Shown: in pieces, positions 1 to 7,959 of the stretch
Layout of the letters: each line of letters opens with the position of its first letter
Position numbering within the stretch: the stretch's first letter is position 1
Source of the DNA: Microbacterium sp. Leaf320
GTDB taxonomy: Bacteria; Actinomycetota; Actinomycetes; Actinomycetales; Microbacteriaceae
Reading direction: 5' to 3'
Assembly (NCBI RefSeq): GCF_001423485.1
Contig: NZ_LMOD01000003.1
Location: 385,527 to 449,526 of the forward strand
Length of the DNA: 64,000 bases
Program-made: the position numbers and the translations under genes
The notes under the pieces: generated by a model
What the model was told of the DNA's origin: nothing
Database searches by the model: none
Seen by the model: only the letters and a program-made list of their open reading frames with translations

Positions 1-221
1 TGGAGCCCGGCGCAGTGGTTCCTATCGGGTGGGTCGCGGTGGGCACGCCGGCCTCGATCCTGCCACCCGAACGGCATGAGGAGATCTGGGCGATCCAGCG
101 GGATCTCGACTTCGTGGGAACGGTCTACGGCGTCGGACCGGAGGCGTCGATGAGAGATCTCATGCGGCAGCAGTCCGACCACTACGGCACACACGCCGAG
201 GATCGCGCGATCGACAGCTGA
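1..221 (+). CDS. gamma-carbonic anhydrase-like hexapeptide protein, 3' end only
   Basis: Only the last 72 residues lie in the window. The frame is already open at base 3 and the gene starts upstream. The first visible residues (PIGWVAVGTPASILPP) look like the last beta-helix coil and exit loop of gamma-class carbonic anhydrase-like hexapeptide-repeat proteins. The following HEEIWAIQRDLDF and the helical tail also fit that group. Members are cytosolic trimers that bind a metal between subunits; the histidine ligands would be upstream, so catalytic competence cannot be judged. The gene is convergent with the acetyltransferase gene, 18 bases away. The family call is moderately sure; the reaction is not. 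Confidence 0.6.
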   Translation, partial: EPGAVVPIGWVAVGTPASILPPERHEEIWAIQRDLDFVGTVYGVGPEASMRDLMRQQSDHYGTHAEDRAIDS

Positions 222-239
222 GGCACCGACACACGCCGA

Positions 240-839
240 TCAGGCGAACCGCACCCCGTAGCTCTGCCCGCCCGGCTCAGCCGGCAACGCCGTCATGCCG
301 AGTCGCTCGTAGAACGCAGCTGCACCCGTATTCTTGGGGTCCATGCCCAAGTGGAGTCCGCGCACTCCACGGCGGCTGAGCTCGGTGAACAGCGTCTCGA
401 TGAGCGCGCGTCCGAGTCCCTGCCCCTGCGTCTCGGGCAGCAGGTCGATGTGCAGGTGCGCCGGGTACTCCTCCGCATTCGGGTTGCGCCCCGGCGCCTG
501 ACTGTACCCGTGCTCGATCATCCGCTCTTCGCTGGTCTTCGGCTCGGCCGCACGCGGATACCGCTCCTGCCGCGTCGGCCACCACTCGTCACGGAACCAG
601 GTCGCGAAAGCCTCCGTGTCGTCGGTCGCGACGATGTAGCCGATCACGCGCTCGTCGTCGGTCTCGACCACCCACGCGAGGTCCGGATGCCGTTCGGCGT
701 AGGGCACCGCGAAAAGGTCGCCCCAGAGGGAATCGTCCGAGAGGACGCCGGTCGCGTCAGCGCCGGCATCCGCGGTCCTCGTGCACACCTCGTACAGAGC
801 TGCGCGGTCGGACGGACGATACGGGCGGATGCGAGACAC
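240..839 (-). CDS. GNAT-family N-acetyltransferase
   Basis: The product has 199 residues, with a GTG start at 839 preceded by a good GAGGAG ribosome site five bases upstream. The acetyl-CoA binding motif A is visible as QGQGLGRA at about residues 138-145, after a beta strand (HLHIDLLPE). It is followed by the usual C-terminal NTGAAAFYERLGM, where the Tyr and Gly-Met pattern is typical of GNAT fold B motifs. The family transfers an acetyl group from acetyl-CoA to an amine; the substrate cannot be read from the sequence. The insertion around residues 85-125, rich in Arg and Glu, makes it longer than minimal GNATs. It stands alone between a convergent gene and the PAP2 gene, 30 bases from the latter. 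Confidence 0.85.
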   Translation of the reverse strand: MSRIRPYRPSDRAALYEVCTRTADAGADATGVLSDDSLWGDLFAVPYAERHPDLAWVVETDDERVIGYIVATDDTEAFATWFRDEWWPTRQERYPRAAEPKTSEERMIEHGYSQAPGRNPNAEEYPAHLHIDLLPETQGQGLGRALIETLFTELSRRGVRGLHLGMDPKNTGAAAFYERLGMTALPAEPGGQSYGVRFA

Positions 840-869
840 GACGGCTCCTCGGTGAGTGGGTGTGTCCCG

Positions 870-1505
870 TCAGCCTATCGGCGCGGGTGCCTCCGCTCGG
901 CGCGACGCCGACTGCACCCACGGCAGCATCACGGAGCCCAGCACCAGCACCACCCCGGCCCCGACGAGCGCACCGCCGAGTGTGTCCGTGGCCCAGTGGA
1001 CCGAGAGCAGCGTGCGGGAGATGGCCATCGCGAGGACCCACAGGATTCCGAGGATCGCTGTCCACACTCGCGGGAACACGAGCCACAGCACGACCGCGAT
1101 CGTCGCCGCGTTGGCTGTATGACCCGAGGGGAACGACCCGTAGTCGCTCACCACGATCATGTCCTCCGGGCGTGCACGTCCGAACAGCTGCTTGAGCAGC
1201 TGCACCGCTCCGGCACTGGCGAGGAACGCCGCGGCGGCGAACACCGCCGCACGCCATCGCCGAGCGAGCAGCAGGGCGATGATCATCAGGAGCGGCACGA
1301 GGATGATGGCCACCCACCCGCCGCCGATGTCGTTGAGGATCAGCGCGAACGACAGCATCCACTCAGCGCGGTACGTGCTGATCGTCTCGTTCCACCATGT
1401 GTCGAACCCCGGAGGCTCGGTGTACCCGAACACGATCGCCGCTCCGAGGAGCGTCGCCGCGACGAGCATCCCTATTCCCCACCACAGCAGCGTTCGTCGT
1501 CTCAT
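870..1505 (-). CDS. PAP2-family membrane phosphatase
   Basis: The protein has 211 residues and several membrane spans. All three PAP2 signature blocks are visible: K105 through RARP at 110-113, PSGH at 126-129, and SR at 163-164 with H170 and D174. These are the phosphate-binding and catalytic His/Asp residues of the phosphatidic acid phosphatase type 2 superfamily, so the active site looks intact. The family removes phosphate from lipid phosphates such as phosphatidic acid or undecaprenyl diphosphate on the outer face of the membrane; which of these is used here is unknown. A CAGAAT hexamer six bases before the ATG (bases 1512-1517) suggests a leaderless transcript. The gene is tandem with the drug exporter upstream but is likely transcribed separately. 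Confidence 0.9.
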   Translation of the reverse strand: MRRRTLLWWGIGMLVAATLLGAAIVFGYTEPPGFDTWWNETISTYRAEWMLSFALILNDIGGGWVAIILVPLLMIIALLLARRWRAAVFAAAAFLASAGAVQLLKQLFGRARPEDMIVVSDYGSFPSGHTANAATIAVVLWLVFPRVWTAILGILWVLAMAISRTLLSVHWATDTLGGALVGAGVVLVLGSVMLPWVQSASRRAEAPAPIG

Positions 1506-1535
1506 CGAACCATTCTGCCCGGTGGATGCTGAATA

Positions 1536-2900
1536 TCAGGGAGCCAGCATGCCGACAGTCCGGGGGCGCACGATCAGCCACAGCGACAGAACGCCGATCG
1601 CCGCGCATCCGACCATGACCGAGGCCATGGTGGTCGCGGTGATTCCCGCCCCCTGGGAGACCCAGCCGACGACCGGCGAGATCAGCCCGGCGACACCGAA
1701 GTTGGTGGCTCCGATCACGGACGCCGCGGTGCCTGCCGCTTTGCCGTGCCTGTCGAGCGCGAGCACCTGCACGTTCGGGAACGTGAACCCGCAGGCCGTC
1801 ATGAAGACGAACAGCGGGACGACCGTGCCCCAGAGGCCGAGACCCAGCTGGTCTGTGACGATGATCGCCGCTCCCGCGAGCAGCAGCACCGCGGTCGAGT
1901 AGGCCATGACCCACTGAGGACCGAAGCGCGCCGCGAGCCGCGAAGCGGTCTGCACACCGGCGACGACGCCGAGGGAGTTCACCGCGAACAGGAGGCCGTA
2001 CTGCTGCGCATCCAGTCCGTGCGTCTGCTGGAACAGGAACGGCGAGGCGGAGAGATACGAGAACAGCCCCGAGAAGGTCATGCCGCCGATGATCAGCACG
2101 CCGATGAAGACCCGGTCGGAGAACACCGAGCGGTAGCGCTGAAGGACGGTCGCGCCGCCCTTCTCCTGCCGGCGGGCGATGGGGAGCGTCTCGGGGATGA
2201 ACACGATCGCCGATACGAGCATCACCACGCCGTAGAGCGCGAGCACGACGAAGATCCCTCGCCAGGGCATGAGGGTGAGCAGCCACGAGCCGATCAGGGG
2301 CGCGATGACCGGAGCCACGCCCGACACGAGGGCGAGGCGCGACAGCATCACGACCAGGCGGCGTCCGCCGAACAGGTCGCGCACGATCGCCATCGCGACG
2401 ACGCCACCGGCAGCGGCGCCGACACCCATGAGAACGCGAGCACCGCTGAGCAGGGGCAGCGTCGGGGCGTAGGCGGCCGCGGCACTGGCCAGCACGTGCA
2501 GCGCGGTCACGGCGATCAGAGGGATGCGGCGTCCGACCTTGTCACTGAGCGGACCCACCACGAGCTGCCCGAGCGCGAAGCCGATCATGGTGCCGGTGAG
2601 GGTGAGCTGGATGGCCGCGGCCGTGGTCTCGAAGTCCTGCTCGAGCACGGGGAACGCAGGCAGATAGAGGTCGATCGTGAACGGGCCGAGCGCCGTGAGC
2701 GCTCCGAGCAGCACGATGTACAGCGCGCGGCGACCGTTCGAGATCGAGTCGCCGGGGTGCAGCATGATCGGCGCGGTGGCGGGATTCGATCCGAGGGTGC
2801 GGATCGCACCCGTCGCCGACGGGATGCGGATGCTGCCGGTGGCCGTGCGCTCGGTGGCGGAGGTCGTCGGGATGGAGTCAGTGCGTGGAGCGTCGGGCAC
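1536..2900 (-). CDS. Bcr/CflA-type multidrug efflux MFS transporter
   Basis: This major facilitator protein has about 12 transmembrane segments and fits the Bcr/CflA subfamily (proton-driven drug or metabolite export): ALGPFTIDLYLPAFP in the first helix and loop motif A as PLSDKVGRRIP between helices 2 and 3. The frame stays open upstream to 3038. I chose the GTG at 2900 because GGAAGG sits six bases before it, which gives 454 residues. An ATG at 2999 (487 residues) and one at 2765 (409 residues, closest to the family norm) are alternatives. The roughly 45 residues before the first helix are Thr/Ser/Arg-rich, unrelated to the fold and presumably cytosolic. Substrate unknown. Confidence 0.85.
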   Translation of the reverse strand: MPDAPRTDSIPTTSATERTATGSIRIPSATGAIRTLGSNPATAPIMLHPGDSISNGRRALYIVLLGALTALGPFTIDLYLPAFPVLEQDFETTAAAIQLTLTGTMIGFALGQLVVGPLSDKVGRRIPLIAVTALHVLASAAAAYAPTLPLLSGARVLMGVGAAAGGVVAMAIVRDLFGGRRLVVMLSRLALVSGVAPVIAPLIGSWLLTLMPWRGIFVVLALYGVVMLVSAIVFIPETLPIARRQEKGGATVLQRYRSVFSDRVFIGVLIIGGMTFSGLFSYLSASPFLFQQTHGLDAQQYGLLFAVNSLGVVAGVQTASRLAARFGPQWVMAYSTAVLLLAGAAIIVTDQLGLGLWGTVVPLFVFMTACGFTFPNVQVLALDRHGKAAGTAASVIGATNFGVAGLISPVVGWVSQGAGITATTMASVMVGCAAIGVLSLWLIVRPRTVGMLAP

Positions 2901-3066
2901 GACGGTCCTTCCGGAGTTCGAGGGGATGAGGTCGAGTCGCGAGAGCGGTCGGATCGTCGATGATTTCTCGAAACGATTCGATTCGGGCGAAGTCTCCATA
3001 TTACAGGCCGCCGGACCATCGTCGCAGCCCGGGCTCATCCCCCCTGCACGCCGAAAGCCGGGTGAA

Positions 3067-4218
3067 TCAGCTGAGCCGCGCGAGCCCCTGCTCGAGATCG
3101 GCGATCAGGTCGTCGACGCCCTCGATGCCCACCGAGAGGCGCACGACGTTCTCGGGCACGGCGAGCTCGGTGCCGCGCACCGAAGCGTGAGTCATGTCCG
3201 GCGGGTATCCGATGAGCGACTCGACCCCGCCGAGCGACTCGGCGAGCTGGAAGAGCTCGGTCGACTCGGCGAAGGCCTTCGCGGCCGCCGCTCCCGCAGA
3301 AAGGCCGAGGGAGAGCATCCCGCCGAAGCCGCTCATCTGGCGAGCAGCGATGTCGTGGCCCGGGTGCGAGGCGAGACCCGGATAGTAGACGGTCGCGAAC
3401 TCGGGGCGGGCGGCCGCCCACTCGGCGATCGCCTGCGCGTTCTCGGAGTGCTGACGCACCCGCACGGCGAGAGTCTTGATGCCACGCGTCGTGAGCCACG
3501 CGTCGAGCGGGGCCGAGACCGCACCGACGGCGAACTGCTGGAACTTGATCTGCTCGAAGAAACGGTCGTCGCCGAAGACAACGGCGCCGCCGAGCACATC
3601 CGAGTGTCCGCCGAGGTACTTCGTGGTCGAGTGCACGACCAGATCGGCCCCGAGCGAGAGGGGCTGCTGCAGCGCGGGCGACGCGAACGTGTTGTCGACG
3701 ACTGCGATCGCCCCGGATGCGTGCGCGATCTCGGCGATGAGCGCGATGTCGACGATCTTCAGCAGGGGGTTGCTCGGCGTCTCGACCCAGACGATCTTCG
3801 TCTCGGGGCGGATCGCCGCGCGCAGCGCGTCGGCATCCGACAGCTCGACCGTGGTGGTCTCGATGCCCCACGGAGCGAGCACCTTGGTGAGCAGACGGTA
3901 CGTGCCGCCGTAGACGTCGTTGCCGAGCACGATATGGTCGCCCGGCTTCAGGATGCCGCGCAGCAGCGCATCTTCCGCGGCGAGGCCCGAGGCGAACGAC
4001 AGCGCATTCGCCCCTCCTTCGAGCGCGGCGAGCTGCGTCTCGAGCGACGAGCGCGTCGGGTTGCCCGCACGGTTGTACTCGTATCCGTCGCGGAATCCGC
4101 CGATGCCGTCCTGCACATGCGTGGAGGCCTGATAGATCGGCGGGATGATCGACCCCGTGGTCGGGTCAGGCGCCTGACCTGCGTGGATGGCTCGGGTGGC
4201 GAAAGCATGCTCGGACAT
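3067..4218 (-). CDS. metB: cystathionine gamma-synthase (or gamma-lyase), PLP enzyme
   Basis: The protein has 383 residues, the usual length for the Cys/Met metabolism PLP family. The PLP lysine is K200 in HSTTKYLGGHSD. Tyr and Arg residues around YEYNRAGNPTR (47-56) are the conserved phosphate-contacting block from the neighbouring subunit. The enzyme joins O-acetyl- or O-succinylhomoserine with cysteine to give cystathionine on the way to methionine; close relatives instead split cystathionine (gamma-lyase), and sequence alone does not separate them. It lies next to cystathionine beta-synthase on the same strand, so the two could run transsulfuration in either direction. TAGGCT seven bases before the ATG points to a leaderless transcript, so the pair is probably not one obligate operon. 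Confidence 0.88.
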   Translation of the reverse strand: MSEHAFATRAIHAGQAPDPTTGSIIPPIYQASTHVQDGIGGFRDGYEYNRAGNPTRSSLETQLAALEGGANALSFASGLAAEDALLRGILKPGDHIVLGNDVYGGTYRLLTKVLAPWGIETTTVELSDADALRAAIRPETKIVWVETPSNPLLKIVDIALIAEIAHASGAIAVVDNTFASPALQQPLSLGADLVVHSTTKYLGGHSDVLGGAVVFGDDRFFEQIKFQQFAVGAVSAPLDAWLTTRGIKTLAVRVRQHSENAQAIAEWAAARPEFATVYYPGLASHPGHDIAARQMSGFGGMLSLGLSAGAAAAKAFAESTELFQLAESLGGVESLIGYPPDMTHASVRGTELAVPENVVRLSVGIEGVDDLIADLEQGLARLS

Positions 4219-4225
4219 GTCTCTC

Positions 4226-4231
4226 AGCCTA
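4226..4231 (-). promoter_or_regulatory. -10 element of leaderless metB
   Basis: TAGGCT on the minus strand ends seven bases before the metB ATG. No Shine-Dalgarno sequence is present, so transcription probably starts at or next to the start codon. Confidence 0.55.
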
Positions 4232-4294
4232 CGTCGACCCCGACACCGGCATCCGGCCCTGTTACGCCCGGCGTCAGTGCGGCGTCGTGCGACG

Positions 4295-5671
4295 TCAGCG
4301 TGAGATGTACGAGAGCAGGTCCTGTCGGGTGAGCACGGTGTGCGGCTTGCCGTCGAGGGTCACGAGCAGCGCGTCGACGTCGGCGAGCGCGGCCCGCGCC
4401 TGCGCGAGAGGAGCATGGATGCCGATGAGCGGCAGCCGCTCCCCCACGTGATCGCCCACGGCATCCGCGGGCTTCGCGTCGCCCCGGAACAGCAGGTCGA
4501 GCAGGCCCTTCTCATCGACCGTGCCGACGACCTCGCCCATCATCACCGGGGGCTCGGCGCTGAGGACCACGAGCTGCGACACGTCGTACTCGGTCATCAT
4601 GCCGATGGCCTCGAGCACGGTGTCGGTCGGGTGCGCATGCACGAGGGCCGGGATGCCGTCGCCGAGCCGGGACGAGCGTGCAGCCAGCACGTCGGCGACC
4701 GTCTCGCCCTCCTCCACCTCGCTGAAGCCGTAGGAGCGCATCCATCCGTCGTTGAAGATCTTGCTCAGGTAGCCGCGCCCGCCGTCGGGGAGGAGCACCA
4801 CCATGACGGCATCCGCCGGAAGGTCCCGGGCGACGCGCAGTGCGCCGACCACCGCCATGCCGCTCGACCCGCCGACGAGGATTCCCTCTTCACGGGCGAG
4901 GCGGCGGGTCATCGCGAACGACTCGGCGTCGCCGACCGCGACGATCTCGTGCGGGATCTTCGGGTCGTAGGCGCCGGGCCAGATGTCCTCGCCGACTCCC
5001 TCGACCAGATACGGACGTCCGGTGCCGCCGCTGTAGACGCTGCCCTCGGGGTCGATCCCGACGATGCGCACGCGGTCGTCCGAGATCTCGCGCAGGTACC
5101 GTCCCGTGCCCGTGATCGTGCCGCCGGTGCCGACACCCGCGACGAAGTGCGTGATCGTGCCGTCGGTGTCACGCCAGATCTCGGGACCGGTGGTCTCGTA
5201 GTGGCTGCGAGGGCCGTTCGGGTTCTCGTACTGATTCGGCTTGAACGCGCCGGGGATCTCGCGCGCGAGGCGATCGCTCACGCTGTAGTACGACTCAGGG
5301 CTGTCTGCCGCGACCGAGGTCGGTGTGACGACGACCTCGGCACCGTATGCGCGCAGGACGTCGATCTTGTCCTCACCGACCTTGTCCGGCAGCACGAAGA
5401 CGCATTTGTACCCGCGCTGCTGGGCGACGAGCGCCAGGCCCACCCCGGTGTTGCCGCTCGTCGGCTCGACGATCGTGCCTCCGGGCCGCAGGTCGCCCGA
5501 TGCCTCGGCCGCGTCGATGATCCGCGAGGCGATGCGATCCTTCGCGGATCCGCCGGGGTTGAGGTACTCCAGCTTCACGAGCACGGTGCACTCCACGCCC
5601 TCGGTGACGTGCTGGAGCTTCACGAGGGGCGTGTTGCCGACGAGGTCGACGATGGAGTCTGCGTACTTCAT
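4295..5671 (-). CDS. cbs: cystathionine beta-synthase with C-terminal CBS domain pair
   Basis: The product has 458 residues. It is a fold-type II PLP enzyme: PLP lysine K44 in NPGGSAKDR, the substrate loop TSGNTG at about 71-76, and the phosphate-binding GTGGTITGTG further on. The last 110 residues form a CBS-domain (Bateman) pair, as in actinobacterial and eukaryotic enzymes. The reaction condenses serine (or O-acetylserine) with homocysteine to give cystathionine. The heme-binding N-terminal extension of animal enzymes is absent. The open frame continues far upstream, but MKYADSIVDLVGNTPLV is the natural start. It is supported by TACGCT six bases before the ATG (5678-5683, minus strand), a leaderless signal. 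It lies 76 bases upstream of metB on the same strand. Confidence 0.92.
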   Translation of the reverse strand: MKYADSIVDLVGNTPLVKLQHVTEGVECTVLVKLEYLNPGGSAKDRIASRIIDAAEASGDLRPGGTIVEPTSGNTGVGLALVAQQRGYKCVFVLPDKVGEDKIDVLRAYGAEVVVTPTSVAADSPESYYSVSDRLAREIPGAFKPNQYENPNGPRSHYETTGPEIWRDTDGTITHFVAGVGTGGTITGTGRYLREISDDRVRIVGIDPEGSVYSGGTGRPYLVEGVGEDIWPGAYDPKIPHEIVAVGDAESFAMTRRLAREEGILVGGSSGMAVVGALRVARDLPADAVMVVLLPDGGRGYLSKIFNDGWMRSYGFSEVEEGETVADVLAARSSRLGDGIPALVHAHPTDTVLEAIGMMTEYDVSQLVVLSAEPPVMMGEVVGTVDEKGLLDLLFRGDAKPADAVGDHVGERLPLIGIHAPLAQARAALADVDALLVTLDGKPHTVLTRQDLLSYISR

Positions 5672-5677
5672 GTTCAC

Positions 5678-5683
5678 AGCGTA
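5678..5683 (-). promoter_or_regulatory. -10 element of leaderless cbs
   Basis: TACGCT ends six bases before the cbs ATG, and no ribosome site is visible. The hexamer lies just downstream of the terminator hairpin of the preceding ABC operon. Confidence 0.55.
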
Positions 5684-5690
5684 CGTGCGA

Positions 5691-5733
5691 CGATGCCGCG
5701 ACCGGGGTTGTGTTGCACCCGGTCGCGGCATCG
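5691..5733 (-). terminator. terminator hairpin of the sugar ABC operon
   Basis: A perfect 16-base inverted repeat (5691-5706 with 5718-5733) with an 11-base loop lies 28 bases after the stop of the last ABC permease gene. No T-run follows, which is usual for GC-rich actinobacteria. It separates this operon from cbs. Confidence 0.75.
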
Positions 5734-5760
5734 TGTGTTCCGCAGTTCTGCGAGAGGCGA

Positions 5761-6720
5761 TCAGCCCTTCGTCGAACCCGCCAGGAGTCCTCGCACGAAG
5801 TATCGCTGGAGAGAGAAGAACACGATCAGCGGGACGATGATCGACACGAACGCGCCTGCGGTGAGCAGGTACCAGCCCTCGCCGCGACCGGTGATCTCGG
5901 CGAGCACCTTGGTGATCGGCGACGCAGCGCCGTCGGCGAACACCAGGGCGACGAGCAGGTCGTTCCAGACCCAGAGGAACTGGAAGATCGCGACCGACGC
6001 GATCGCCGGCATCGTCAGCGGCAGCACGATTCGGAAGAAGATCTGGCCGCGGGATGCACCGTCGACGCGAGCGGCCTCGATGATCTCGCCGGGGATCTCC
6101 GACATGAAGTTGTGCAGCAGGTAGATCGCCAGCGGCAGCGCGAACATCGAGTGCGCGATCCACACCTGGGCGTACCCACCCGCCACATCGAGTCCCTGAG
6201 TGACCTGCACGCCGAACAGGTTGATGCCCCGCGAGAAAGATGACAGCAGCGGAACGAGCGCCATCTGGATCGGCACGATCTGCAGCGCGAACACGAAGAT
6301 GAACAGGGCGTTGCGCCCCTTGAACTCGATCCACGAGAACGCGTACGCCGCCATGGCAGCGATCATCAGCGGGATGATCGTTGCCGGGATCGTGATCACG
6401 ATCGAGTTGAAGAACGACTCGAGGATGGTCAGCTGCGTGGTGCCCGACTGCAGCACGGCCGCGTAGTTGTCGAGCGTGAACTGCGGGTTGGTGAAGAACG
6501 TCCACCATCCTGTGGTCTCGATCGCGTCCCTCTCACGGAACGACGAGATGAAGAGCCCGAGCGTCGGGATGGTCCACACCACGGCGATCAGGATCGAGGC
6601 GACCGTGGCCCACGGACGGCTGAGACGCTTGCGCGCGCGGCCTGCCGAGGCCTCGAAGCGTCCGGCGGTGGTTATCGCCCTCGTGCTCTGGCCGGTGTCT
6701 GAGTTCACGGTGTCGGTCAT
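5761..6720 (-). CDS. sugar ABC transporter permease, MalG/AglG type
   Basis: The product has 319 residues and about six membrane helices, with a cytosolic N-terminal tail. The binding-protein-dependent transport EAA loop, which contacts the ATPase, is visible as EAARVDGASRGQIFFRIVLP, and the family is the MalG-like second permease of carbohydrate importers. The start at 6720 overlaps the stop of the upstream permease by four bases (ATGA), so the two are translationally coupled; the open frame further upstream is out of context. With the MalF-like partner and the lipoprotein upstream it forms one importer. The ATPase is missing from the locus and is presumably a shared MsiK/UgpC-type protein encoded elsewhere. 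An alpha-glucoside or related sugar is the likely cargo, by family resemblance only. Confidence 0.88.
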   Translation of the reverse strand: MTDTVNSDTGQSTRAITTAGRFEASAGRARKRLSRPWATVASILIAVVWTIPTLGLFISSFRERDAIETTGWWTFFTNPQFTLDNYAAVLQSGTTQLTILESFFNSIVITIPATIIPLMIAAMAAYAFSWIEFKGRNALFIFVFALQIVPIQMALVPLLSSFSRGINLFGVQVTQGLDVAGGYAQVWIAHSMFALPLAIYLLHNFMSEIPGEIIEAARVDGASRGQIFFRIVLPLTMPAIASVAIFQFLWVWNDLLVALVFADGAASPITKVLAEITGRGEGWYLLTAGAFVSIIVPLIVFFSLQRYFVRGLLAGSTKG

Positions 6721-7856
6721 CGGATCTCCCGCTGCTTCTTGATCTGGCGCGCGTTGTAGATGACGATCGGGAGCACCAGGATGAACAGGATGACGGAGAG
6801 CGCAGCGCTGCGTCCCGCCTCGAACTTGGAGAACTGGGTGTACATCTCGTTCGCCAACACCGACGTGCCGTAGTTTCCACCTGTCATCGTGCGCACGATG
6901 TCGAAGACCTTCAGCGAGGCGATCGAGATCGTCGTGAGCACGACGATGAGCGCCGGCCTGATCGACGGGATCGTCACCGAGCGGAAGCGTTCCCAGGCGT
7001 TCGCGCCGTCGAGCTCGGCCGCCTCGAGAAGCTCGGTGGGAACTCCCTTGATGGATGCCGAGAGCACAACCATCGCGAAACCGGTCTGCACCCAGATCAG
7101 CACGACGATGAGGGCCAGGTTGTTCCACGGATTGTTCAGCAGGAACTGCTGCGGCTCTCCGCCGAACCACACGAGGATCTGGTTGAGCAGACCGATCTGC
7201 TCGAACTCAGGACCACGGTAGGCGTACACGAAACGCCAGATGATGCTCGCGCCGACGAACGAGATCGCCATCGGCATGAAGACCAGCAGCTTGTAGATCT
7301 TCTCGCCACGGGTCTTGTCGATGAAGACCGCATAAGCGAGACCGACGATCGTCGACAGCGTCGGCACCAGCAGCACCCACACGATCGTGTTCACGACCGA
7401 GGTGACACCGTCGGACTGCGTGAAGATCCACAGGTAGTTGGAGAAGCCGACGAAGTCGCTGCCGGTCGAGTTCCAGAACGATGCGTACACGGTCTGGATC
7501 GACGGGAGGATGAGGCCTGCCAGGAGCAGCAGAATCGCCGGGGCCATGAAGGCGACGAGCTGGATCAGGTACCCCACGCCGTCGCGGGATCGGTAGTCCA
7601 GGAAGAAGAACAGGGCGCCGACGGCGACCGCGACTCCCATGGCCCAGTAGTAGGAGTTGAAGAACCACATCACCGCGAACGGGATGAGGAGGCACATCGC
7701 GAGGCGGATGCCGGTGTAGAGCGCACCTTTGCGAGGGGCGATGTCGACGAGAAGCAGGATGACGACGACGACCACCGCGAACGCGATGACGACGGCGAGG
7801 GCCTGGACGATCGGGGGCAGTGACCCGATCCATTGGAAGAACACAGTCGCGTTCAT
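6717..7856 (-). CDS. sugar ABC transporter permease, MalF/AglF type
   Basis: This 379-residue inner-membrane permease has extra N-terminal helices (the first about 90 residues hold three or four hydrophobic segments) before the six-helix transport core, a layout seen in AglF-like subunits. The EAA loop reads EAAELDGANAWERFRSVTIP. It is the first permease of a MalFG-like pair and ends in a four-base overlap with the second permease gene. It follows the solute-binding lipoprotein gene after 103 bases that hold two strong hairpins. Expression is probably controlled by the divergent LacI regulator through operators upstream of the lipoprotein gene. Confidence 0.88.
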   Translation of the reverse strand: MNATVFFQWIGSLPPIVQALAVVIAFAVVVVVILLLVDIAPRKGALYTGIRLAMCLLIPFAVMWFFNSYYWAMGVAVAVGALFFFLDYRSRDGVGYLIQLVAFMAPAILLLLAGLILPSIQTVYASFWNSTGSDFVGFSNYLWIFTQSDGVTSVVNTIVWVLLVPTLSTIVGLAYAVFIDKTRGEKIYKLLVFMPMAISFVGASIIWRFVYAYRGPEFEQIGLLNQILVWFGGEPQQFLLNNPWNNLALIVVLIWVQTGFAMVVLSASIKGVPTELLEAAELDGANAWERFRSVTIPSIRPALIVVLTTISIASLKVFDIVRTMTGGNYGTSVLANEMYTQFSKFEAGRSAALSVILFILVLPIVIYNARQIKKQREIR

Positions 7857-7888
7857 GGATTCCCCTTCATGAGACGGAGCTGATCAGC

Positions 7889-7951
7889 GGTCCGCGCGGC
7901 GATGCGCGGACCGAGTGCGAGACGGTGGGCCGCCCATCGGGGCGGCCCACC
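7889..7951 (-). repeat. two intercistronic hairpins between lipoprotein and permease genes
   Basis: Two adjacent inverted repeats lie between the two genes. One has a 9-base stem (7889-7897 with 7904-7912). The other has a perfect 12-base stem with an ATCG/CGAT loop (7924-7935 with 7940-7951). In binding-protein-dependent importers such structures commonly act as partial terminators or 3' RNA protection, so that the binding protein is made in excess over the permeases. That role is inferred here. Confidence 0.65.
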
Positions 7952-7959
7952 TCATCCGA

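Noticed and set aside
3067-5671. A two-gene metB-cbs operon
   Set aside because: Each gene has its own leaderless -10 directly before its start, so a single obligate transcript is not required; read-through remains possible.
4295-6508. A 737-codon frame fusing cbs with upstream sequence
   Set aside because: The extra residues are out-of-frame ABC permease sequence; MKYADSIVDLVGNTPLV with TACGCT before it is the real start.
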